Made by a program: the position numbers and the translations under genes
DNA from: JACJWR01 sp964556255
GTDB taxonomy: Bacteria > Actinomycetota > Actinomycetes > S36-B12 > UBA10799
Assembly (NCBI GenBank): GCA_964556255.1
Contig: CAZKVQ010000008.1
Location: forward strand, 1-64,000
Direction: 5' to 3'
DNA length: 64,000 nt
In this document: piece after piece, positions 25,553-33,131 of the stretch
Layout: each line of letters starts with the position of its first letter
Numbering within the stretch: position 1 is the first letter of the stretch
Notes under the pieces: model-generated
The model's input: the letters and a program-made list of their open reading frames with translations, nothing else
The model's database searches: none
Told to the model about the DNA's origin: nothing

Positions 25553-27141
25553 GCGCCGGCGGCACGACGATCGCTCCCCCCGAGGACACCCGCGGACCCG
25601 ATCCTAGGCCCCCGGCGAAGTTCGGCCCTCGCGGCTGGGGTCGGTGGTTCTGGCGTCAGCTGACCAGTATGCGGGTGGCCCTGATCCTGCTGTTCCTACT
25701 GGCGCTCGCCAGCGTTCCGGGTTCGCTCTTCCCGCAGCGGGGGTCCAACCCGATCGCGGTGGATGATTACTTCACCAACCACCCGGCATTGGCCCCCTGG
25801 CTCGACCGCTTCTCCCTGTTCGACGTGTTCGCGGCGCCGTGGTTCGCGGCCATCTACCTGCTGTTGTGTGTCTCGCTCACCGGGTGCATCGTTCCCCGCA
25901 CTATCGACCAGGTTCGTGCCCTGCGGCGTCGGCCGCCAGCGGCGCCGTCCCGGCTTGAGCGGATGCAGGGGCTGCATCGAGGTACCGCCGTCGGTTCGGC
26001 TGAGGAATCGATTGCCGAGGCGGAGAAATGGTTGCGGGCCAAGAGGTGGCGGGTCCGGGTCTCCGACGATCCCGTCGACCCGTGGGTTTCGGCGGAGAAG
26101 GGCTACTGGCGGGAGACCGGGAACCTGGTCTTCCACCTGTCGATGCTGGTTCTGCTCGCGGGCCTCGGGATAGGCAGTATGTTCGGCTGGCGTGGCCAGG
26201 TGATCGTGAAGGAGGGTCAGGGCTTCTCCAACACGCTCACCCAGTACGACACCTTCTCCGCCGGTCGACTGGTGAACAAGCAGGACCTGCCACCCTTCAC
26301 GGTCAAGGTGGACGACTTCTGGGCGGTGTTCCAACGAGGTGGTGACCAGAACGGGGCGCCGCGGCAGTACTCGGCGGCGGTAAGTTACCGCTCCGCACCT
26401 GGCCAACCCGAGGACCGGGGTCGGATCGAGGTCAACTCGCCCCTGGTGATCGACGGGGCAAAGGTCTTCTTGCAAGGTCATGGCTACGCACCGCACGTGA
26501 TCGTCCGCGATGCCGCCGGCAAGGTGATCTTCGACGACTCCGTGGTGTTCCTGCCGCGCGACAAGCAGTTCACCTCCACCGGGGTGGTCAAGGTGCCGGA
26601 TGCTGATCCGGAATTGGGCTTCCAGGGAATCTTCCTGCCCACGGCCACGATCGACATGAGTCGCGGTCCGGTGTCGGTGTTCCCCGCCCAGGATGCGCCG
26701 GCGCTGTTCATGTCGGCCTGGCAGGGGGACCTGGGCTTGGACTCCGGCAAGCCGCAGTCGGTATTCCGACTCGACACCTCCAAGATGACCAAGATTGGAC
26801 TGGAATCGCTTCGGCCGGGACAGACCTGGCAGTTACCGGACAAGGCGGGCAGCATCGAGTTCGTGAAGGCCGACGAGTGGGTCTCGTTCAACGTCTCGAA
26901 GGATCCGGGCAAGGAACTGGCCCTCGGTGCCGGTCTGGCGGCTATCTTCGGATTGCTGCTTTCGTTGTTCGTGCGGCGACGTCGGGTGTGGGTGCGCGCA
27001 GGAGCCGACCAGGCAGGCCGTACGCTCGTCACGGTGGCGGGCCTGTCACGCACCGAGAACGCCGCCGTCGACCGCGATACCGCCGAGCTCGCCGACGCGT
27101 TGCACCTGAACCAGGACGACCCGCAAGGAGGACGATCGTGA
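25549..27141 (+). CDS. Cytochrome c biogenesis protein ResB (CcsB-type)
   Basis: Component of the system II heme-handling complex that delivers heme to apocytochrome c outside the membrane. The 530-residue product has four predicted helices (LTSMRVALILLFLLALASV; FAAIYLLLCVSLTG; LVFHLSMLVLLAGLG; ALGAGLAAIFGLLLSLF) and a large extracytoplasmic domain between the third and fourth. The same frame is open for another 258 codons upstream, but that part lies antiphase inside ccdA and is not conserved; GTG 25549, overlapping the ccdA stop by 4 bases, is the real start. Confidence 0.92.
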   Translation: MSAGGTTIAPPEDTRGPDPRPPAKFGPRGWGRWFWRQLTSMRVALILLFLLALASVPGSLFPQRGSNPIAVDDYFTNHPALAPWLDRFSLFDVFAAPWFAAIYLLLCVSLTGCIVPRTIDQVRALRRRPPAAPSRLERMQGLHRGTAVGSAEESIAEAEKWLRAKRWRVRVSDDPVDPWVSAEKGYWRETGNLVFHLSMLVLLAGLGIGSMFGWRGQVIVKEGQGFSNTLTQYDTFSAGRLVNKQDLPPFTVKVDDFWAVFQRGGDQNGAPRQYSAAVSYRSAPGQPEDRGRIEVNSPLVIDGAKVFLQGHGYAPHVIVRDAAGKVIFDDSVVFLPRDKQFTSTGVVKVPDADPELGFQGIFLPTATIDMSRGPVSVFPAQDAPALFMSAWQGDLGLDSGKPQSVFRLDTSKMTKIGLESLRPGQTWQLPDKAGSIEFVKADEWVSFNVSKDPGKELALGAGLAAIFGLLLSLFVRRRRVWVRAGADQAGRTLVTVAGLSRTENAAVDRDTAELADALHLNQDDPQGGRS

Positions 27142-28106
27142 ACGCTGGACTTGCCTCACTGTCCAATCAGTTCGTGTATGCGGCGATGACCACCTTCACC
27201 CTCGCCTTCATCAGTTTCGCGGTCTCGCTGGCCGCCACGCGGGGGCGCAGCACCCCGGCTCGTGCCCGAGTCCCGGTAGCCGTGGGCGTCGGGGCCGACG
27301 GTCCACCACCCACCGCAGTGGCGGACTCGCCGGCCGAACCCCTGGCACCCGGACGACGTTCCGGCAACATCGCGATGGCGCTGACGTGGCTGAGCACCGG
27401 CCTGTTGCTGATCGGGGTCGTTCTGCGTGGCCTGTCGGCGAGTCGGGTGCCGTGGGGCAACATGTACGAGTTCTCGATCACGGCGGCGCTCGCGGTCGCG
27501 ATCGTCTTCCTGCTGGCGTCGCTCCGCAACGACCTGCGCTGGCTCGGGGTGTTCATCACCGGCCTGGTGCTGCTGACCTTGGGCTTGGCCGTCACCGTGC
27601 TGTACACCGAATCGGCCCAACTGGTCCCGGCGCTGAAGAGCTGGTGGCTGGTCATCCACGTGTCCGCGGCCGTCATCTGCGCTGGTGGTTTCACCCTGTC
27701 CGCTTCGCTGTCGTCGCTGTACCTCGTCAGGGAGCGGGCCGAGCGTCGCGCGAACGGAGGTGTGGTGACCGGCTGGCTGAGTTCCCGGCTTCCCGACGCG
27801 ACCAAGTTGGACGGCCTCGCCTACCGAGTCACAGCGTTCGTGTTCCCGCTGTGGACGTTCGCCGTCATCGCCGGCGCCATCTGGGCGGAGAACGCCTGGG
27901 GTCGTTACTGGGGCTGGGACCCGAAGGAGACGTGGGCCTTCATCACCTGGGTGGTGTATGCCGGCTACCTGCATGCCAGGGCCACAGCGGGATGGAAGGG
28001 CCGTCGGGCGGCCTACATCGCGCTGCTGGGTTTCGCGGCCTTCCTGTTCAACTACTTCGGCGTGAATATCTTCATCACCGGTCTGCACTCCTACGCGGGC
28101 GTCTAG
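27138..28106 (+). CDS. Cytochrome c biogenesis protein CcsA (heme-binding, WWD domain)
   Basis: Partner of ResB in system II cytochrome c maturation. The 322-residue product has eight or so predicted helices. It carries the tryptophan-rich heme-binding WWD domain WGRYWGWDPKETWAF, followed by ITWVVYAGYLHARA, and conserved His residues at WWLVIHVSAAV and LHSYAGV. A Pro/Ala-rich loop of about 40 residues follows the first helix. It is the last gene of the hem-ccs series (start overlaps resB by 4 bases) and is followed by a palindrome. Confidence 0.92.
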   Translation: MNAGLASLSNQFVYAAMTTFTLAFISFAVSLAATRGRSTPARARVPVAVGVGADGPPPTAVADSPAEPLAPGRRSGNIAMALTWLSTGLLLIGVVLRGLSASRVPWGNMYEFSITAALAVAIVFLLASLRNDLRWLGVFITGLVLLTLGLAVTVLYTESAQLVPALKSWWLVIHVSAAVICAGGFTLSASLSSLYLVRERAERRANGGVVTGWLSSRLPDATKLDGLAYRVTAFVFPLWTFAVIAGAIWAENAWGRYWGWDPKETWAFITWVVYAGYLHARATAGWKGRRAAYIALLGFAAFLFNYFGVNIFITGLHSYAGV

Positions 28107-28108
28107 TG

Positions 28109-28151
28109 CTCACCACCATGTGGGGGTTTGCTAGCAAACCAGCCAGGTGAG
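28109..28151. terminator. Nested palindromes after ccsA
   Basis: A perfect 16-base palindrome, GGTTTGCTAGCAAACC (28125-28140), lies inside an outer inverted repeat CTCACC (28109-28114) / GGTGAG (28146-28151). It sits 3 bases after the ccsA stop and 40 bases before the convergent gene's stop. A 6-bp stem with a CTAG loop could serve both strands, but there is no T-tract. Confidence 0.4.
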
Positions 28152-28190
28152 ACAAGGACATAGTGTCGCCCAGCGGCATCCGCGGACTGA

Positions 28191-28493
28191 TTAGGACGCT
28201 GTCGATCCGTCCTCGTCGACGCCCGGTTTTCGCTGCTGCTGTGCCCGCCACTGCAGGTCCTTCAGGAACTCGGCGTCGTCGTCGGGTCCTTGGCTGCGTG
28301 GAACCCGCCGGGTACGTCGCGGCCGGCCGAAGGCGAACCAGGCAATGGCGCCCACCAGCGGTAGCAGCAGAACCGCCACGGCCCACAGCCATTTGGGCCC
28401 GCGCAGAAACCGTTCGTCGTGCATCGACAGCACGTCGATGAACGCGTACACGGTGATCGCCAACGGAATGGCGAGGATCAACAGTCGGCCCAC
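28191..28493 (-). CDS. PLDc_N-type small membrane protein
   Basis: Product of 100 residues with two transmembrane helices (LLILAIPLAITVYAFIDVL and LWAVAVLLLPLVGAIAWF) and a hydrophilic C-terminal tail. This matches the PLDc_N domain (phospholipase D-nuclease N-terminal), which occurs alone as a small membrane protein in many actinobacteria; no nuclease domain is present. The function is unknown. Start GTG 28493 is six bases after TAGGGT (leaderless), preferred over the GTG at 28499. It diverges from the DUF4229 protein. Confidence 0.7.
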   Translation of the reverse strand: MGRLLILAIPLAITVYAFIDVLSMHDERFLRGPKWLWAVAVLLLPLVGAIAWFAFGRPRRTRRVPRSQGPDDDAEFLKDLQWRAQQQRKPGVDEDGSTAS

Positions 28494-28499
28494 GCGCAC

Positions 28500-28543
28500 A
28501 CCCTACGGCGGCTTGCCCGGTTGCGAAAGCGGCGGCGTACCCT
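28500..28543. promoter_or_regulatory. Divergent leaderless promoters for the two small membrane proteins
   Basis: Minus strand: TAGGGT (28500-28505), 6 bases before GTG 28493. Plus strand: TACCCT (28538-28543), 7 bases before GTG 28551. No ribosome binding sites are seen. Confidence 0.55.
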
Positions 28544-28550
28544 TGTCGTC

Positions 28551-28907
28551 GTGACCGACGACAAGAGCGCCGCGCCCGCCACCGAGCCCGTTGCAGTTGA
28601 CCCCAGCGGGGAGACGACCGCCAGCGAGCACGAGCCCACCTCCACCGTTGTCTCCGGTCCCCGCCACGCAGGACTCTGGTACACCGGCGCCCGGATCGTT
28701 CTGCTGGCCGTCGTGGCAGGCATCCTGTACCTCGTCGGGGCACGTGGTTTCCTGCTCCTTCTGCTCGCCTTCCTCATTTCGGGCCTCATCTCGTTCGTGG
28801 TCCTGGCCAAGTGGCGGGAGGCACTTTCGGCCCGGTTGGCCGAGCGCTTCACGAAGATCAACGACAAGATCGAGAAGTCGAAGACCGCCGAGGACGACCT
28901 GCTCTGA
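28551..28907 (+). CDS. DUF4229-type small membrane protein
   Basis: Product of 118 residues: an acidic, disordered N-terminus of about 40 residues, then two closely spaced transmembrane helices (ARIVLLAVVAGILYLVG and FLLLLLAFLISGLISFVVL) and a charged C-terminus ending in KIEKSKTAEDDLL. This agrees with the actinobacterial DUF4229 family, often next to menaquinone genes. The function is unknown. Start GTG 28551 follows a TACCCT hexamer at 7 bases. Confidence 0.7.
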   Translation: MTDDKSAAPATEPVAVDPSGETTASEHEPTSTVVSGPRHAGLWYTGARIVLLAVVAGILYLVGARGFLLLLLAFLISGLISFVVLAKWREALSARLAERFTKINDKIEKSKTAEDDLL

Positions 28908-28979
28908 GGTGCTGTCCGGGCTCAGCGTGGTCCCGAGGCTGCCCGGCCGGCCCCCGGCGCGGTTCTGAGTTCCTGACCG

Positions 28980-29894
28980 TCAGGGCGCGGAGAGGGTCAG
29001 CCCGATCGCGAAGAGCAGGCTGAACACCAGGTGTACCCGGGCCGTCGCCCCGAGGACGTTCACCAGCGCCGGACCTGTCGCGTGGTTGCGCACGGCGCGC
29101 GCCGGGGCCGCTGCCAACGGGACGATGATGATCGGCAGCGCGGCGAATTCGGGCCACGTGTCCGAGACCAAACCGGCGATCGTGAGTACCAGAGCGATGA
29201 CGAACGGTAGCCAGATCAGCGACAGGTACAGCACGCGGGTTCGTTGGTCACCGATGCGGGTGGCCAAGGTGCGCTTCCCCGCCGGCAGGTCGGTGTCGAT
29301 GTCGCGCAGGTTATTCACCACGAGCAGGGCGCACGCCAGCATCCCCACCGGGACACCGGCCACCACCCCGAGCAGTGTGAGGCTGCCGATGAGCACCGCA
29401 GCTGTGCCGGCCACCGCGACCAGGCCGAAGAAGACGAACACGAACAGTTCACCGAGACCCGCGTAGCCGTAAGGTCGCGGGCCACCCGTGTAGAACCAGG
29501 CGGCCGCGACCGCTGCCAATCCGATCGGCAGCAGCCACCACAGCCCCGAGATCGCTACCAGGGCCAGACCGGCGGCACCAGCAACCGCGAAGCACACGAA
29601 AGCTGCCCGCCGAACGAGATGCGGGGCCACCAACGAGGATCCGACCAGGCGCACGGGTCCGACCCTGGCCTCGTCGGTGCCGCGAACACCGTCGCTGTAG
29701 TCGTTGGCGTAGTTGACGCCGACCTGAAGCGCCAGGGCGACCACCAGGCATAGCCCGGCGATTAACAGATCGGTGGCGCGGTAGTCCCGAGTGCTCTGGA
29801 AGGCGGCGACCCCCGACCCGACCGCCACCGGGGCGATGGCTGCGGGAAGGGTCCTCGGGCGCGCCCCGGCCCACCACAGTTTCACGGCGGTCAT
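28980..29894 (-). CDS. menA: 1,4-dihydroxy-2-naphthoate polyprenyltransferase
   Basis: Attaches the isoprenoid tail to dihydroxynaphthoate to form demethylmenaquinone in the membrane. The 304-residue product has the Asp-rich motif VNYANDYSDG (residues about 60-69) and the second motif NLRDIDTDLPAGKRTLA, with eight or nine predicted helices. It is the second gene of the menE-menA pair; ATG overlaps the menE stop by 4 bases. Confidence 0.93.
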   Translation of the reverse strand: MTAVKLWWAGARPRTLPAAIAPVAVGSGVAAFQSTRDYRATDLLIAGLCLVVALALQVGVNYANDYSDGVRGTDEARVGPVRLVGSSLVAPHLVRRAAFVCFAVAGAAGLALVAISGLWWLLPIGLAAVAAAWFYTGGPRPYGYAGLGELFVFVFFGLVAVAGTAAVLIGSLTLLGVVAGVPVGMLACALLVVNNLRDIDTDLPAGKRTLATRIGDQRTRVLYLSLIWLPFVIALVLTIAGLVSDTWPEFAALPIIIVPLAAAPARAVRNHATGPALVNVLGATARVHLVFSLLFAIGLTLSAP

Positions 29895-31096
29895 CGGCCC
29901 TCCGGTCGCTGGGATGCCTCGGCCATCAACGATGGCAGGTCCACCTTGCCCCCAGGCAGTCGGGGCAGGTCCGGCACAGTGACAACGGTCGGTACGGCTG
30001 CGGAGCCGAGCCCATCGGCCACGGTGGCGCGCATGACGGCCGGATCGGCCTGTCCCACCACGTAGGCGATGAGTCGCGCGCCGTGGATCTCGTCCGGGAC
30101 GGCGGCCACTGCCGCCTCCAGGACGCCGGGGGCGCTCGCGAGCAATCGCTCAACCGCCCCCCGGTCGACATTCGCACCGCGTACGGCCACGACATCGTCG
30201 AGTCGACCCCCGACCACCAGTTGACCGTCGACGATTTCACCACGGTCACCGGTGTACAGACGGCGACCGTCGAAGTGGGCAGCGCCACCGGAAGCGGAGC
30301 CGCAATAGCCGGCTGCAACTGTCGGTCCGCTGACGACGATCTCCTCATCGACTATCTCGAGCCGGGTCCCTCCCAGTGGCCGCCCGTCGTACACACAGCC
30401 ACCCGTGGTCTCGGTCATCCCGTAGGTGCGCACCACCGGCAGCCCGGACGCTCGATAGCGGGCCAGCAGAGAAGGGTGGATGGCCCCGCCCCCCAGCAGG
30501 ATCCGATCGAAGCGTGAGAGAACCTCCGCAGCACCGTCCAGGGCGAGTAGCCGCGCCAGTTGCGTCGAGACCAGCGAGGTTCGGACAGGCAGATCGGCAG
30601 TCTCGGCGGCGCCGACGAATTCGGCCAGTTCGTCGAGCAGGCTCACCGGGTCGAAGGGCGTGCCGGCCCCCAACGCTGACCAGGCGGCCAAGGCCGTGTC
30701 ACCGAGGACGCAGCGGGTGATTGCCGCCAGCGCCCCTGCTGCGGCGGGATTCAAAGCGATGAACCAGGCGGCAGGACCGTCCAGTGCCGCATCGCTCATC
30801 TTCGCCGCGGCCCGCAGGTTCGCCTCGGTGAGGAGAACTCCGCGCGGTGCCCCTGTCGATCCACTGGTCGGGCAGATCACTGCCAGGTCCTCCGGCAGTC
30901 GGGTTTCGGGGGCAGGTGTGACCGCGCGGCGTTGGGTCTCGGCGACCGCCGGCGACCCGCTGGCGGACACCACCGCGACCGGGGGGCCGTCGTCGAGCAG
31001 CCGTCGCGACAGCGCGGTGAAGAGCATCGCCACACCCGCGGGGCCGGCGGGCAGGTCGAGGGTCTGCAGGGAGCGCCCTGCGGGGGTCGACGGCAT
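29891..31096 (-). CDS. menE: o-Succinylbenzoate-CoA ligase, MenE type
   Basis: Activates o-succinylbenzoate to its CoA ester, the substrate of MenB. The 401-residue product is a short ANL-family ligase: P-loop PTSGSTGAPRGVLLTEAN, LGGGAIHPSLL, adenine-binding TYGMTETTGGCVY, and a small C-terminal domain with PRLPGGKVDL carrying the catalytic Lys. MenE identity rests on the short length and the men gene context. ATG 31096 is 7 bases after TAGGCT (leaderless), so earlier in-frame codons were rejected. Confidence 0.88.
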   Translation of the reverse strand: MPSTPAGRSLQTLDLPAGPAGVAMLFTALSRRLLDDGPPVAVVSASGSPAVAETQRRAVTPAPETRLPEDLAVICPTSGSTGAPRGVLLTEANLRAAAKMSDAALDGPAAWFIALNPAAAGALAAITRCVLGDTALAAWSALGAGTPFDPVSLLDELAEFVGAAETADLPVRTSLVSTQLARLLALDGAAEVLSRFDRILLGGGAIHPSLLARYRASGLPVVRTYGMTETTGGCVYDGRPLGGTRLEIVDEEIVVSGPTVAAGYCGSASGGAAHFDGRRLYTGDRGEIVDGQLVVGGRLDDVVAVRGANVDRGAVERLLASAPGVLEAAVAAVPDEIHGARLIAYVVGQADPAVMRATVADGLGSAAVPTVVTVPDLPRLPGGKVDLPSLMAEASQRPEGR

Positions 31097-31103
31097 CCCC
31101 ATT

Positions 31104-31109
31104 AGCCTA
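31104..31109 (-). promoter_or_regulatory. Leaderless -10 hexamer for menE-menA
   Basis: TAGGCT on the minus strand, 7 bases before the menE ATG at 31096. No ribosome binding site is seen. It lies in the 74-base region shared with the divergent menB promoter. Confidence 0.6.
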
Positions 31110-31156
31110 GGAGTCGCCCGGGATCCCGAGGCGGCCCGACCCACCTGAGACTGTAG

Positions 31157-31162
31157 GAGTCT
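31157..31162 (+). promoter_or_regulatory. Possible -10 element for menB
   Basis: GAGTCT, 8 bases before GTG 31171. It is a weak match, and the start codon of menB is itself not certain. Confidence 0.25.
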
Positions 31163-31170
31163 GACCCGAA

Positions 31171-32091
31171 GTGGACACCCGCGACCGATACCCACTGCCC
31201 CCCGTCGTCGCCGAGGACAGCCCGGCGATGACCGACCCCAGCTACTCGTCGATCATCCCCGCGGCGCAGTGGCAGCGATCGGGGGACTTCTCCGACATCA
31301 CCTACGACGTCGCCGACGGTATCGCCAAGATCACCATCAACCGACCCGAGAAGCGCAACGCTTTCCGACCGCAGACCCTCTTCGAGTTGGAGCGGGCGTT
31401 CGGGATGGCGCGCGACGACGACAAGGTCGGGGTCATCATCCTCACCGGGCAGGGCGACTGGGCCTTCTGCTCCGGCGGCGACCAGGTGATCCGGGGCAAC
31501 GATGGCTACCTGGGCGATGACGCCGTCGCCCAACGGGGCATCGGCCGGCTCAATGTGCTTGATCTTCAGATCCAGATCCGGCGGCTGCCCAAGCCGGTGA
31601 TCGCCATGGTGGCCGGTTATGCGATCGGCGGCGGTCACGTCCTGCACGTCGTGTGCGACCTGACGATCGCGGCCGACAACGCGCGATTCGGACAGACCGG
31701 TCCCAAGGTCGGCTCGTTCGACGGGGGGTACGGGTCGGGGCTGCTGGCGCGAATCGTGGGGCAGAAGCGTGCCCGGGAAATCTGGTACACGTGTCGGCAG
31801 TACGGCGCCGAGCAGGCGTACGACTGGGGGCTGGTGAATCAGGTGGTGCCACTGGCCGACCTGGAAGTCGAGACGGTGGCCTGGGCCAAGGAGATGCTGG
31901 CGCTCTCGCCGCTGTCGCTACGGATGCTGAAGGCCTCCCACAACGCCGCCGACGACGGTCTGGCCGGCGTGCAGCAGTTGGCCGGCGATGCGACGTTGCT
32001 GTTCTACATGACCGAGGAGGCCCAGGAGGGCCGCGACGCCTACAAGGAGAAGCGGGAACCCGACTTCGGGCAATTCCCCCGTCGGCCCTGA
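31171..32091 (+). CDS. menB: 1,4-dihydroxy-2-naphthoyl-CoA synthase
   Basis: Crotonase-fold enzyme that cyclises o-succinylbenzoyl-CoA (Dieckmann-type). The 306-residue product has CSGGDQ (CoA and oxyanion region), AGYAIGGGHVLHVVCDLT and the MenB signature FGQTGPKVGSFDGGYGS, with the C-terminal YKEKREPDF. The Gly in the YAIGGGH loop is the form that uses bicarbonate. The first 19 residues are not conserved; ATG 31228 is an alternative start. Six bases separate it from menC. Confidence 0.94.
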   Translation: MDTRDRYPLPPVVAEDSPAMTDPSYSSIIPAAQWQRSGDFSDITYDVADGIAKITINRPEKRNAFRPQTLFELERAFGMARDDDKVGVIILTGQGDWAFCSGGDQVIRGNDGYLGDDAVAQRGIGRLNVLDLQIQIRRLPKPVIAMVAGYAIGGGHVLHVVCDLTIAADNARFGQTGPKVGSFDGGYGSGLLARIVGQKRAREIWYTCRQYGAEQAYDWGLVNQVVPLADLEVETVAWAKEMLALSPLSLRMLKASHNAADDGLAGVQQLAGDATLLFYMTEEAQEGRDAYKEKREPDFGQFPRRP

Positions 32092-32096
32092 GTCCC

Positions 32097-33131
32097 ATGG
32101 TGCCTGCCGACCCTCGACTCCAGACCCTCATCGATGCCGCGACCGTCTTCGCGGTCCCATTGCGCGACCGATTCCGGGGGCTCACCACCCGCACCGGCAT
32201 CGTGCTCCAAGGCCCCGCCGGCTGGGGGGAGTTCGCCCCCTTCGAGGAGTACGGCCCTGAGGAGGCGGCCCGTTGGCTCGACGCAGCCGTCGAGGCCGCC
32301 TTCCTCGGAGTCCCTCAACCGGTGCGCGAAACCGTCGGAGTCAACGCGATCATCCCTGCGGTGACGCCCGAGCGTGCCGCCGCACTTGCCGAGGCAGCAG
32401 CGACTGAGCGGGGTTGCCGGACCGCGAAGGTGAAGGTCGCCGAGCCAGGGGGGTCGCTGGCATCCGACGCCGACCGGGTCGCGGCGGTAGCGGAAACCTT
32501 CCGTGGGCGCATCAAGGTGGACGCGAACGGCGCCTGGCAACCGGACGAGGCGTGTGCCGCTCTGGCCGTACTGGAACGGGTGGCGGGCGGGTTGGAATAC
32601 GCCGAGCAACCGTGCCCGGATCTTGATGGCCTTGCCGAGGTCCGCCGTCGAATCGGCGTCCCGATAGCGGCGGACGAGTCGATCCGGCGGTCGAGCGACC
32701 CGGTTGCCGCGGCAAGGGCCGCAGCGGCAGATGTGATCGTGGTCAAGCCGACCCCGCTTGGAGGGGTTCGTCGTGCCCTCGACGTCGTCGCGGAGGCGGC
32801 GATCCCGACGGTGGCGTCGTGTGCCCTGGATACGTCGGTCGGCTTAGCGCAAACGCTGGCGTTCGCCGCCGCCCTTCCCGAACTGGACCACGACTGCGGG
32901 CTCGGAACCGGAGCCCTGCTGGCCGCCGACCTGGTGAGCGATCCGTTGTTCCCCGACGACGGCGTCATGCGCACCGACTACCGGGCGCGCTGCGACAACG
33001 AGTTGCTGGCGCGGGCCACGGCGCGGGTATCCGAGCCCGAGCGCGATCGTTGGCTGCAACGCCTGTCTCAGGCATGGACGGCCGGTACCCGGGCGCGACT
33101 GGGCCGACTTTTGGCAGACTCCGACCTGTGA
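32097..33131 (+). CDS. menC: o-Succinylbenzoate synthase
   Basis: Enolase-superfamily enzyme that dehydrates SHCHC to o-succinylbenzoate. The 344-residue product keeps the KxK pair in TAKVKVAE, the metal ligands VDANGAW (Asp), YAEQPC (Glu) and AADES (Asp), and the general-acid Lys in IVVKPTPLGG. The frame is open upstream across menB, but that portion is an overlap without homology; ATG 32097 lies 6 bases after the menB stop. The menD GTG overlaps its stop by 4 bases. Confidence 0.91.
   Translation: MVPADPRLQTLIDAATVFAVPLRDRFRGLTTRTGIVLQGPAGWGEFAPFEEYGPEEAARWLDAAVEAAFLGVPQPVRETVGVNAIIPAVTPERAAALAEAAATERGCRTAKVKVAEPGGSLASDADRVAAVAETFRGRIKVDANGAWQPDEACAALAVLERVAGGLEYAEQPCPDLDGLAEVRRRIGVPIAADESIRRSSDPVAAARAAAADVIVVKPTPLGGVRRALDVVAEAAIPTVASCALDTSVGLAQTLAFAAALPELDHDCGLGTGALLAADLVSDPLFPDDGVMRTDYRARCDNELLARATARVSEPERDRWLQRLSQAWTAGTRARLGRLLADSDL

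Noticed and set aside
31653..32096. Extension of menC upstream into menB
   Set aside because: Shadow of menB in another frame, with no similarity to the enolase superfamily; ATG 32097 fits the gene spacing.
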